Assembly (NCBI GenBank): GCA_033239005.1 | Contig: BSQZ01000108.1 | Span: 189,001 to 253,000 of the forward strand | Source of the DNA: Lamellibrachia satsuma | Lineage: Eukaryota; Annelida; Polychaeta; Sabellida; Siboglinidae | Reading direction: 5' to 3' | DNA length: 64,000 nt | In this document: one piece after another, positions 1-11,300 of the stretch | How the letters are laid out: each line of letters begins with the position of its first letter | Position numbering within the stretch: position 1 is the stretch's first letter | Made by a program: the position numbers and the translations under genes | The notes under the pieces: model-generated | The model's database searches: none | What the model saw: the letters and a program-made list of their open reading frames with translations, nothing else | What the model was told of the DNA's origin: nothing

Positions 1-262
1 GGGCATCAAAGTGTATGAGAAAACTAAAATGATGTTCATTGGTCTATAACCATGTACAACAGTGTAGTTATACACTTTACCATATGGTTTTCTTACATCA
101 GTCCCTGACCAAAGGTGGTACCTCGTGGCTACTACTACGTCAGTCATGTACCTGTACCCCGGAACTTGTCTACCCAAGGACACATCTACCGCTGGACATG
201 ACAACTAATACCACCAGCATTTTTATTGCCATGTTTACTAATGAAGTCTTGTCTTTTCACAG

Positions 263-3200
263 GATTGACCAAGAAGATGTTGCCCAATTCTTCCCTCTTC
301 CCCGAGTCCTTGATGGGCTCTTCAAGCTTGCAAGCAACCTCTTTGGAATCACTGTCAAGGTCAGTGCAAGGTCACCCCAAGCATGTGTCATCTTGATCAT
401 TAAAGTGGTCGGGGTGAATGTTGTACACTAGTTTACTCCATGTTGGTTTAGCCCTTATCCCGCCTATGCGCCTCCGTAACCACCCATCTGGACTGGTTCA
501 CCTAGGGCTCCCCGGGAAAACTGGTGTTGTAGTATTTTAAATTAGCTATAAAAAAACATTCCAGTCACGTTTCACAAAAGAACTGGTAGCCATCTTGAAA
601 ATTATTATTTTATGAATTTGTCATTGGCAGGCAACAATTTTTTTATTTTAAGTAACCATCAGGATTGGATAATTGTTTTACCTGGGCAAAATTAACATAA
701 ATGGCTACGTATGCCACACAGGATTGTCTATGGTGCAGTTGATTATTTGTGTATAGCATGTTGCAGTTTATGTATTATTTTTCTCCATTCCATAAATTTC
801 ACTTCATGATCTGAAAATTAATTAATTGTAACAGCAATTTTAACAGCATATTCTATTCATACTTTAATTTCTGTGTACTGTGTAATTTATTTCAAATCAT
901 TTAATACATTGGTTGTTGAGATATCCTAATTTTAATGCAAGCAACGCGTGACATCAACTAAAATTGGCAACTATCTTGAAATTCCTTGCTCACAGTAGGG
1001 CAAGGAATGAGAAAGGGGCTACCAAAAGTTTGATCAGGACAGCCGTAATTTGTTTATTATTATCTAGCCTGGTATTTGTTGACATTGTTTAATCTGTCAA
1101 TCTGTTTCAGGACTGCTCCGGAAATGTGGACACATGGCACGATGATGTAAAATTCTACAGGATCTTTGACAAACAGAGTATGCATTCTGACAGATCTGGC
1201 AATCACTGTCCTCTTGTTTTGGGTTCTTCCTGACAAAAAAGGGCAACATGAAATAATGGTAGAATGATCCATTACAGATTAAACACTCATCTGCATCTGC
1301 AGATTTATGTCTGTGATAAGTATTTGACTTAATAAGTGGTATATTAGTTATGATGAAAGCCTGGAAGAATGTGGTTTAACAACTCTAGAGACAAGGAGGG
1401 TAAGAGGAGATCAAATTTAAGTTTTTAAGATGCTCAATGGGTATGAAATCATTGATAGAAATTTGTTTTTCTCACTCAAGAAAGATAGTAGAACTGGAGG
1501 ACATGAAGTAACATTAGTAAAGGATCAGTGTAGATTGGATATCAGGAAGTGCTCGGTGTCACAGAGGACAATAAATGAATGGAACAAATTATCTACAGAT
1601 TGTTGACGCATATCTCAGGAGGGCGGGTTACACGTAGATGAACAACTGTTGGACTCTCGATAAGCGAATGGCTTCTTTGTCCACTTGCCATCTTGGCCTT
1701 TGCCTCGGATCAGTCTGATCTTGTTAAATCTTATCAAAATGCTGAGTCATTGTATAACATCACATAAACTTCTGCTAACAAACACAGCCATATTATGATA
1801 CAATTTTCTAAAATGACATTCGCCTCAGAAAGTTAATTCTGTTCTACCTTGTCCAACAACCATTTTTGACCAACATTGCCTGTAAAAGATTCTTACATCC
1901 ATTCTGTAATACTTGTGTTTACAAGAAACACTTCTATTTTCCAAAAGTTGTAGCATAAATATAACTCATTGTCAGGTAGATATTTTCTGATTGAGGAATG
2001 TCTGGAATGGTAACAAAGTAGCTCCCTGTTGATACAATGTTTTTTGTTTAGGTGGGGAGGAGCTGTCAGCCTTCTACCTTGACCCTTACGCCCGTCCCGC
2101 CCAGAAGTTGGGAGGTGCATGGATGGAAGCAGGCCGTGGTACGTTAACCTTGTTATCTCACTGAAATGTAACACAGATGTCTGGTGCACTTGGGAATTCT
2201 TGAAAATTGTACATATTATTATTGAAAGAATAGAGAATTTGTACGTTGCCTAGAATGATTAGATCTGCAAATAAATTTTAATAACATTTTAGAAAAACAT
2301 GTCTCGAACCCACTGACCTGATGGCTCACAGACAAAGACATTTGATCAAGAACAGCTTATTTTCCCTGATATAAAAAATGGGATCTGGTGGAAAACTTCC
2401 AGTATAATTTTATTAGAAATTGTATCCAGGTGGGACATCTCTTAACACCTTTATCTTAACACTTCAGTCCTATTTTATGTCCACTGTCTTGGTTTCAAAT
2501 TTCCGGGACAGAGTTAGACAAGGCCTAAACACCTGGCAACATGTGCTCCCAGTAACATTCACGATAACTGTTAAAAATGGTTTTCACTGGCCATGAAATC
2601 ACTCACTATTGTTGTTGTCCCTTTACAGAACGGAGCAAGCTCATTGGTACAAAGCCGTTCAGTTACATGAACCTCAACCTGGCGCCACCTTTTGGCAGTC
2701 GACCATCCTTGCTGACTGTTGAGGACATGTCGACTGTCTTCTATGAGGTTAGTCAGAGGGCTTGTTGGTTGTTCAATAAGTTATTTCTTGTGAGTCGTTT
2801 CCCCAAATATTATCATCATTTCTCAGAACATCACTGACATTCCTCAGAGATGTCATCATCATCATTCGTCAGGACAATGTCATCATCCTGTAGCACATCG
2901 CCATCATAATCATCATCTCTCGTCATCATATCTCATCATCATCATCATCCCTCAGAACAATATTATCATCATCCCTCAGAACATTGTAACATAATGGACA
3001 AGTTTCAGAGGACTTCCAGATTGGAACCGGAGTATGACAGGGCTGCTTGCTATCTCCACTGCTCTTTCTGATAGCCATAGACTGGACAATGAAAAGATCT
3101 ACAGAACACCATCATACTGGGATCCACTGGAACTTGTTCTCACAACTAGAAGACCTAGATTTTGCAGATGATCTAGCACCACTCTCAGTACCAGATCCTC

Positions 3201-6151
3201 ACAACCCATCTCACTAGAAAGTGGTACTGTTGAGGAAGTACAAGACTTCATCTACCTCAGGAGCAACATCAGTACAAATGGTGGAGCTGACAAAGATGTG
3301 GAACTACGCATCAATAAAGCTCATCATGCCTTCAGAACCCTAAGCCCAGTGTGGCTCTCTTCCCAACTATCCATAAACAACAAGATCCGCATTTTCAACA
3401 CCAACGTTAAACAGTTCTTCTCTGTGGCTGTGAAACGTGGAAAACTACTCAGTCTCTCAACAACAAACTCCAAGTCCTCATCAGCAGTTACCTCCGATAT
3501 ATTTCTAAGGTATGGTGGCTTAACAAAATATCAAATAAAGAGCTCTGGAAACAGGAAGAAATAAGCGGTACAAACAAGAGGAGAAAATGGAGCTGGATTG
3601 GCCACACACTCGGAAAAGATCCAACAAATACAACCAAACAAGCACTGGACTATAACCCACAAGGAAAGAGAAGACAAGGAAGGCCAAAAATCAACTATAG
3701 ATGCTCCACACTACAAGATATTGATAAAGTGGGGGTCACCTGGCAAGAGGCCAAAGCTCTAGCCCAGAAGAGAGTGAGGTGGAGAAACATGGCTATGCTC
3801 CTGAAGGAGCCAAGAGGATTAAGTAAGTTAGTCAGAACATTGTCACCATCTTCATCATCATGTCTACTGTCCTGTGTTCCTCCAGTTTGGCCATGGCCTG
3901 CAGCAGATGTTGACCACTGTGCCTTATAGCGAGGTGGCCGGCCAGCGCAACGTGGAGTGGGACGCCCTGCAGGTGTGTGCCCGCCTCATGTCCCTGTTCC
4001 TCTACACTCCCGAGACACTGCGTTCTCTCAGCTCACATTACGACACCGGAGAACACATGTCAGACACAATGATCGACACAATCCTCAGGAGTGAGTGCTG
4101 GTCATGCTTCTATCTTCTGACAGTTACATTCGGTTTACTTCAATTTGTCTGTGGCAACACTGATGGAACCATAATTATCACTTCTGTATAATGCTTCCAC
4201 TGGAAGCAGTTGTTGAGGATGTTACCTTTTTAAAATCGTGCTGCCATTAAATGCCTATTATTAGGTTTTAAAACTTACACCTATTTTTAAATTAGCACTT
4301 TAACAGTAATGGTTTTGCTAATGATTTGTTTACTTAGTGTCATGACAGATAAAAAGATTGCCCAAGCCATTGTACTCTTGAATTACTTATTTAGAATTTT
4401 GCTCTGAATATTAAATGAAAATCTGTAAAAGATATAGCATTTAAGCATGGATAGTGATTTGTTGTAGTAGACATCTTCGTGATAAAGCTCTATGTTGTGA
4501 ACCAGTGTCCATTAGTAATAAGCATGGCTGATTAGGGAGGATGTCATAAAACGTATTTGTTATGTACTTGTTCAAACTCTGCCATCACTCATCAGTTTCT
4601 AGCGAGCAGGTGACTAGTAACCACCACTGTGAAGTTGTTCTTAGAAATGGTTTTGGCACACACTTATTGAGTCTAACATTGAATGACTGATTGATTTGTT
4701 GAAATTTGATTTTAGTGCAAAAATACATGTGTGGCTTTGACATGATGAGACAACTCTACTACAGTGCCTACGACATGGAGATGTATGTGAGGTAGGTGTA
4801 CAGATGTATGTGAGGTGAGTACTTGGATGTGTGTGTGTGTGTGAGGTGTGTACTTGGATGTTTGCGTGCAGTGGGTACACGGGTGTATGTGAGGTGGGTA
4901 CATGGATGTGTGTGTGTGTATGTCTGAGGTGGGTACATTGTGAGGTGAGTACACAGTAGTATAGGGGTGTATGTGAGGGGGGTACACAGATGTGTATCAC
5001 TGTATGTCAAGTTCATGTTCCTGTTCCCAGTGATGACCATTGGTATGCGACAATGCAGCGACTGTGGCCAGAGTTTGTCCCGATGCCCCTCCACGAGGAG
5101 GACAACCATCCCTGCTCCTTCACGGCCATCTTCTCCGACCAGTATCCCGCCGCCTACTACTCCGTCAAATGGGCTGAGGTGGCGTACCCTTCTCTTCCAA
5201 ATATATTACCTTATGTTCAAGTAGAATTGTTCAAGTTGAGACCAGACTTGCATGATGTACTTTCACCAAGTTGACTGGATAAATAGTGTAAGAACTGTGT
5301 TAGTCGTCAGTTAACTCTAGTACCATATATATATATTTTTATTTTTTAAATGCAAAAAAATTTATAAATGTTAATGGAAATTGCATATTATGGAGTAAAG
5401 CCACATACGAGTGCGATTTAATTTTCAGGATATTTTTAATGCTTGTAGTAGTTTATAAATGCAGATATTGAGTAGTTTGTTTGAATATACGAATCATTCC
5501 ATAGATGGTAGCAGCAGACGTCTTCAAGGCCTTCACAGAGGCAGGTCTGGACAATCCTGAGAAACAGGCGGTGGTAGGACAAAGGTCAGTGTTGAACAAC
5601 ATTTAGATGACTAGATGTACAGACTTATGTTGAATCGTTAAAGGTCAATTTACATGAAAAATATTTGTAAATTTTTTTTTGTTTGCCAACCCAGAGTTGC
5701 ACCAGCAAGAATCAGGCAAGTAAACACTCACACAAGACTGATTAACAAGGTCGCTAACGATTGTTTTGAACCAGTGGCCTATCAGCGACTTAAACACGTG
5801 CATCCCATCAGCGATTTTCATCAAAGCTAAAATCTAGGCAAAAATCACTCATGTAATCATAGTGTATGTGTATTTGTGGCTGTTCATGATTGTCCATCTG
5901 GTGTTCATGCCATAATTATGTGCAAGATAACATTATTTATGAAGTGTGACTGAAATAACCAAACATGCTATAATTATCTCATCTCTGATTGGCGAATAAA
6001 TTCTCAGTGATTTGTTTTATTCTTTTGCAGGTTTCGTGACACGTTCCTGTCACTAGGTGGTGGTGTTCCAGCCGGAGAGGTGTTTAGGAAATTCCGAGGT
6101 CGTGACCCTGACCAGGAAGCTTACATCGAGTACTACAAATCGCAGTCGTGA
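263..6151 (+). CDS. M3-family oligopeptidase A-like protein, C-terminal exons; probable pseudopeptidase
   Basis: Nine coding exons can be joined in phase with GT-AG borders: 263-359, 1111-1177, 2052-2138, 2629-2747, 3886-4090, 4716-4791, 5031-5178, 5505-5584 and 6031-6151 (TGA). The 5' exons lie left of the window. The joined product aligns with the C-terminal half of bacterial oligopeptidase A: WHDDVKFYRIFD, AFYLDPYAR, GGAWME, then FGHGLQQML, HYDTGEHM, AYYSVKWAE and the C-terminal FRGRDPDQEA. This family normally cleaves short peptides with one zinc held by HExxH and a downstream Glu. Here the motif across the exon 4/5 junction reads YEFGH (TAT at 2742), the third zinc ligand Glu is Gln (CAG at 3970), and the substrate-binding His before the Tyr pair is Ala (GCC at 5125). 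The frame is intact over all exons, so the protein is probably made but is unlikely to be an active peptidase. Family assignment is sure; loss of activity is inferred. Confidence 0.88.
1355..1735 (+). mobile_element. LINE 3' fragment in M3 gene intron
   Basis: Translation gives broken pieces of the non-LTR C-terminal region: TRRVRGDQI, LFFSLKKDSR, DQCRLDIRK and INEWNKLS, with stops between them. The same family occurs in the opposite orientation at 35634-35912, 38342-38850 and 39270-39590. It lies in the intron between exons 2 and 3 of the M3 gene and is non-functional. Confidence 0.75.
2825..2987. repeat. Imperfect (ATC)n / CTCAGAACA repeat
   Basis: Simple TCA/ATC triplets alternate with copies of a CTCAGAACA motif in the intron after M3 exon 4. 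The LINE fragment that follows has inserted into this repeat. Confidence 0.7.
2988..3831 (+). mobile_element. 5'-truncated LINE reverse transcriptase with 12-bp target duplication
   Basis: Translated pieces in shifting frames show RT and C-terminal blocks of a non-LTR element: QGCLLSPLLFLIAIDW, LDFADDLAPLS (the FADD box), VQDFIYLRSNISTNGG, then WKQEEISGTNKRRKWSWIGH and the final KALAQKRVRWRNMA. The 12-bp sequence TCAGAACATTGT lies at 2976-2987 and again at 3832-3843, as expected for a target-site duplication. Stops and frameshifts make the copy dead. It sits between exons 4 and 5 of the M3 gene, directly before the exon holding the second half of the zinc motif. Confidence 0.8.
4781..4990. 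repeat. Minisatellite derived from the exon 6/intron junction of the M3 gene
   Basis: Degenerate units with the core ATGTATGTGAGGTGGGTAC and (GT)n runs repeat about five times, beginning with the last bases of exon 6 and its donor site at 4792. Several units contain a donor-like GTGAGT or GTGGGT. Confidence 0.7.
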
Positions 6152-7936
6152 ATCTGCAATTTTCAAGGAAAAATTACAATTGACTTTATATAGCACGTGA
6201 CACTGGAGGACAGGTTGTGGTGTTGCAACTGAAAAATATATTCAGATCGTGTAACAATGCTCACAGTATCCTCTGTATGGATGAGAGCATATTGGAACTG
6301 TACAGCAAGTTATTGTAACATAGAAATGTGTTGCACGTCCATCATCCAGAATTCCTTGTAGGAAAATAATGTTGTGTGTATCTGGATAAACGTATCGTTA
6401 GACTAACTTCTTTCTAGAAGATTCTAATGAGCGATTACGATATACTTGGTACTTTAGTAATATGCATTTGTTGAAAATTTTTTGCATTACACAAAACGAG
6501 TAACTGAAGAGTGCCACATTCACAGAATACGTGCAATGACTTCAGCTGTGATATCATGTTGAAGTTTGTAGTGAAAACAAGTTAGAAAATCTTGACGTGT
6601 AGCGATGATATGAAGCAAGATTTAAAATAATGCATATTACAAGGTTACACCAACACAGACAGATGGCTACGTGTGACGCCATGAATTGTGCTGTTTTGTT
6701 GATGATGAGGCTGTTAATTAAAGAGAAAGTGGAAATCAACCGAATGGAGGTTTTTACAAAACATTGAATGCACTTGTTAGTTATGCGCTTCATTAAAAAA
6801 TTTCTTTATTATTTTCACTTTTTGCAGCAATAACAGACTGTGATTGAAACTGGTGTGCAGCTTTAAATGGATTTTCATAAAAGAACGTCCAACATGGTAT
6901 GTGTATTTACACAGTGTGTTCAAGTTGATTCACATTTCTCTGTTTTGTGGCATCAAAACATAGAAACAACCTTTCTCTCCTATTTTACACTCATAATAAA
7001 TAAATCTGATGTGCTGGAAAGAAATTTGGTACTTAACTTTATGTATGCAAAAATAATATGTTATCAGTTCTAAATAACCAGAGATTTATGAAAACTTACA
7101 TCTTGCTTGGAGCACGCTTGTACATGCAAATCAAATCAAACACAGTGTGTTCGTATCATCTTTGAGCAACTGTTGTTTACCTGTCATTGCCAACAAGTTG
7201 AAGGACTATCTATAGCAACTCATGTCAAAATGTCATGTTTTAACCAAAGGGGCCATGTCAAAATGTCATGTTTTAACCAAAAGGGTCATGTCAAAATGGC
7301 ATGTTTTGTCTGAGTGCAATTGATTTAATCCCACCATCCATTTCAGCACAATTTATTAAAAAGTACAATATTAGGATATATACAATCCAATTTATCTTGG
7401 TAATTTGTAAGAGAAGTTAAGCCAGGACTCATCATTGAAGCAAATGTTTGAAATAGTGTGTGTAAAATAATATTAATCGTGTAATAATAAAATAATTAGT
7501 AATGATTTTTATCTCATTAAACTGATTACACTTCGTGTGTGAACTGGTGTGTGTGAACCAACGATATGACCCCCAAGATTCGTTCTAGATCCAACATTCA
7601 ATTTACTGCTGGGGGCTGGACCAACCATGACATCACACTTCAAGTACAACTCAGGTGTCCACATCAGATGCACATCACTCGTGATGACGTCACTATTTTC
7701 TGTACAGGTCAATTAATCTATACTGCATTACACAATGTGTTTGATACCACTGCTTATTAAACGTTTGTAAATATCATACTGTGTTTATTGTTTACATGAG
7801 CCATGTCAGATAATTGTGAAGAATATAATTACGTGACTGAGTGTACATATATCTATGCAGGCTTGCATATAAATGTATTAAGAGCTATATAAAAACGATT
7901 CATTCTTCGACATGTGCATTAAGAAATAATGGATAA
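6152..7936. other. 3' flank of the M3 gene and convergent intergenic stretch
   Basis: AT-rich sequence with no supported coding region. It should contain the M3 3' UTR; a possible AATAAA lies in the run ATAATAAATAAATC near 6990. A 33-bp tandem repeat is at 7221-7305. The M3 gene and ADSL converge here. Confidence 0.5.
7221..7305. repeat. 33-bp tandem repeat, about 2.6 copies
   Basis: The motif CATGTCAAAATGTCATGTTT followed by TAACCAAAGGGGC is repeated, with the last copy partial. The period is divisible by three, so a short ORF reads through it; that ORF has no other support. Confidence 0.75.
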
Positions 7937-7942
7937 TTTATT
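7937..7942 (-). terminator. Candidate ADSL poly(A) signal
   Basis: TTTATT on the + strand reads AATAAA on the - strand, about 380 bases after the ADSL stop codon. It is the right orientation and distance for a 3' UTR end, but no transcript evidence is available. Confidence 0.4.
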
Positions 7943-8319
7943 AAAGTATCACACCACCAGCACACCAGCAATACTGACAAGGAAACACAACTTACACTGA
8001 GTAGTCTTCATACAATTCACAGGTAAATCAAGTCCATATATCAAAGAGGGAAGACATAAATCTCTAACTTGACAGGAATTCATACCAAGATGATTTTTTC
8101 TTAACAAACATAGTTGTGAGAATTCAAAAAACATGCACATAAGTAAACCCATGTTACTGATATGGCAGACCATCTTGTTGCAACAAAACTTTATCAAAGA
8201 CAAAACAAAACCGGTTTTTGGCAATGTTAGGGCATAAACCCTGAAGTATCAGTCTTGTCATACATCTTAGGTCCAGTACTGAATTTTGGTCCAATTGATG
8301 ACAAACGAGCATGACTGTG

Positions 8320-11300
8320 TCAGAGACTGAGTTGCGCGACGGGTGTGAGGGCAGCACAGAACGGCTGCAGGGCTGGAGTGACCTCTTCCTTCAGGAACCT
8401 CTCCACCTACAGGTGCAATGGCAATCTGTTAGAAATCACAACTAAACAACCAAACTGGTGTTGGGAGGTAATAAACATATCACTTGTCCCCTTGTCATGT
8501 TGCTATATCAATGTATCACTTTGTCACCCTTACATCTCACCTGCTGTGGGGAGCGTCCAATGAAGGTGCTTGCGTCAAGCAGGGAGTCAAGAATAGGGAT
8601 TATGGGAGCAAAGTAGGGATCTGCGCGGATCCTTGCCACCAGATCATTCTCCCCTCCTTCTTCCTTCACAACCCGGGCTGCTTCCTGGGACAACTGCCGG
8701 ATCTTTTCATGGCACGTCTGCCGGGAAACAGCAACACAGACCATGTCACACATTGACAACACAGACCATACGTCACACACAGACAACACAGACCATACGT
8801 CACACACTGACAACACAGACCATACGTAACACACTGACAACACAGACCATACATAACACACTGACAACACTTCTACTGAGAGAGACCTCAATGTATAGCA
8901 GTCAGACATGCTATTCTGAAGATATTATTTATATGGCCTTACAGATTGAGAACAAAATAACTACTTAAAGAAAAAATTATAGGCCATTGAATGAAAGATG
9001 ATGCAAAAAATGTATATATATATGGAATTTTTTCAACAAGATTTAATGAAAATTGGCATAAACATTATGTAAAACTACATAACTTCATCACAATCACCTA
9101 TCTGTTGCCCCTATTTTCACCATGATTACCGTCAACTGCCCTGTACTTTCACCACAATAATTATTACCTGCCCCCTATTTTCACCATGATTACCTGTCTG
9201 TTGCCCCCTGCTTTCACCATGGCCATGATGATGTTTTCGGTTGCCATGAAGGGAAGCTCCTGGTCAATGTGTCTCTGGACCACCTGGTGACACACGTGTG
9301 ATGTGGGAAAACAAACTGCACAGGATGGTTTCATAAAATAAATGATATCATGCCACAATCTGAACAGTCCTTTCTTTCACTCTGAAGATATGCCAAACGA
9401 GTTAAAAGTTCCTGGTTGTGAAAAAGCTGATCACAATATCCAGATTTACAAAGTGATGAACTTATTTAATGATACCATGTTACCCTTAAGTACTGCCGAA
9501 AAAACAGATCTACCAAACAATGCATAATTTTATTTTATCCAACTAATTCTTTCACTATTTCCGTATGAAAGCATGAGTGAGTGAGTGAGTGAGTGAGTTT
9601 AATTTCGGAATTGAATACAGAACATAGATGAAAGACAAAAATATACAATGCACAGTCGAGCCTCGATTTTAGACCACACTGCATGCGAGGTGCATTAGGT
9701 GTCTACTAGCATCAACGAGCATTACTTTTAAATATCACACCCTGTTGAATTTTAACTGAATAAAATACATGTACGTAAACCGTTATGGAATAGATCTGCT
9801 ACGATGATGATGTGCTGGACCAATAGGCCTACGAATAAAAAATAATAACCTGGATCTGAGCAGCCGAAAACATGATTTGACACAGGTAGTATGTAAACTG
9901 ATAAAACATAGAAAACGTCATGAAAACGATGCAATGGAAGCATGCCATTTCACCCTAGTGTTAAACTGGTATTGCATACTAAATGCATTTGTGAATCTTG
10001 ATAGCGGTTTACAAATACAAACCATCAAAGCGAAGCCAGCAACAGTGATTGATGTCGGCGGCAGAGCAAAACAAACAACACGTTGACACTCGTTTATTTA
10101 CATTGTTCACCTAATGTTTCTTGAGAATTGTCGAACAATTCTAAGTAGGTTTACACAGACCCATTTGGCATTTCCCCCTGGTGGCAGAAAATTGGGGTTA
10201 ACGACCGACTGCCTTATATCCGAATCTGTGTAATAACGAGGCGCAACCGTATGAACATAACCATCGAGTTCAGCAGAAGAGGGGAACAGCTAGCACACGT
10301 ACAATGAACTATTTTCATGTAGTCACAACAGCTGTAGTATATTGTTAAACTAATAGTTCCTTCACCTTGGGGTAGACAACCATGCCCTCGCAGATGTTCT
10401 GCAGTGTGTTGAGCATCACGTCAGCTGTGAGGAAGGCTTCAGACAAACACAATCGTCTGAAGAAATGAGAAACATGATCAACAAACAGTTCAACATTATT
10501 CATCAGTTGGGGAAAATTGTAAGAAAAAAGTCTCACTGACAAGACTGAACGATACGAAGGGCATGGTAGAGGGTGTGGTACAAAGCATGGCACAGGGTGT
10601 GGTAGAGGGTATGGTATACAGTATGGTCCAGGGTGTGTTATAGGGTGTGGTACAGGGCATGGTCCAGGGTGTGGTACAGGGCATGATCAAAGGTGTGGTA
10701 CAGGGCATGGTCAAAGGTGTGGTACAGGGCATTATCAAAGGTGTGGTATAGGGTGTGGTACAGGGCATTATCAAAGGTGTGGTACAGGGCATTATCAAAT
10801 GTGTGGCATAGGGTGTGGTACAGGGCATTATCAAAGGTGTGGCATAGGGTGTGGTACAGGGCATGGTTAAAGGTGTGGCATAGGGTGTGGTACAGGGCAT
10901 GATCAAAGGTGTGGCATAGGGTGTGGTACAGGGCATGATCAAAGGTGTGGCATAGGGTGTAGTACAGGGCATGATCAAAGGTGTGGCATAGGGTGTGGTA
11001 CAGAGCATTATCAAAGGTGTGGCATAGGGTGTGGTACAGGGCATTATCAAAGGTGTGGCATAGGGTGTGGTACAGGGCATGGTCAAATGTGTGGCATAGG
11101 GTGTGGTACAGAGCATGGTCAAAGGTGTGGTATAGGGTGTGGTATAGGGTGTGGTACAGGGCATGATCAAAGGTGTGGTATAGGGTGTGGTACATGGCAT
11201 GGTCAAAGGTGTGGTACAGGGCATGGTCAAAGGTGTGGCATAGGGTGTGGTACAGGGCATGGTCAAAGGTGTGGCATAGGGTGTGGTACAGGGCATGGTC

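Noticed and set aside
4641..5109. Minus-strand frames of His/Thr/Pro type (HTHTHIHVPTSHTP)
   Set aside because: Antisense of the TG-rich minisatellite in the M3 intron.
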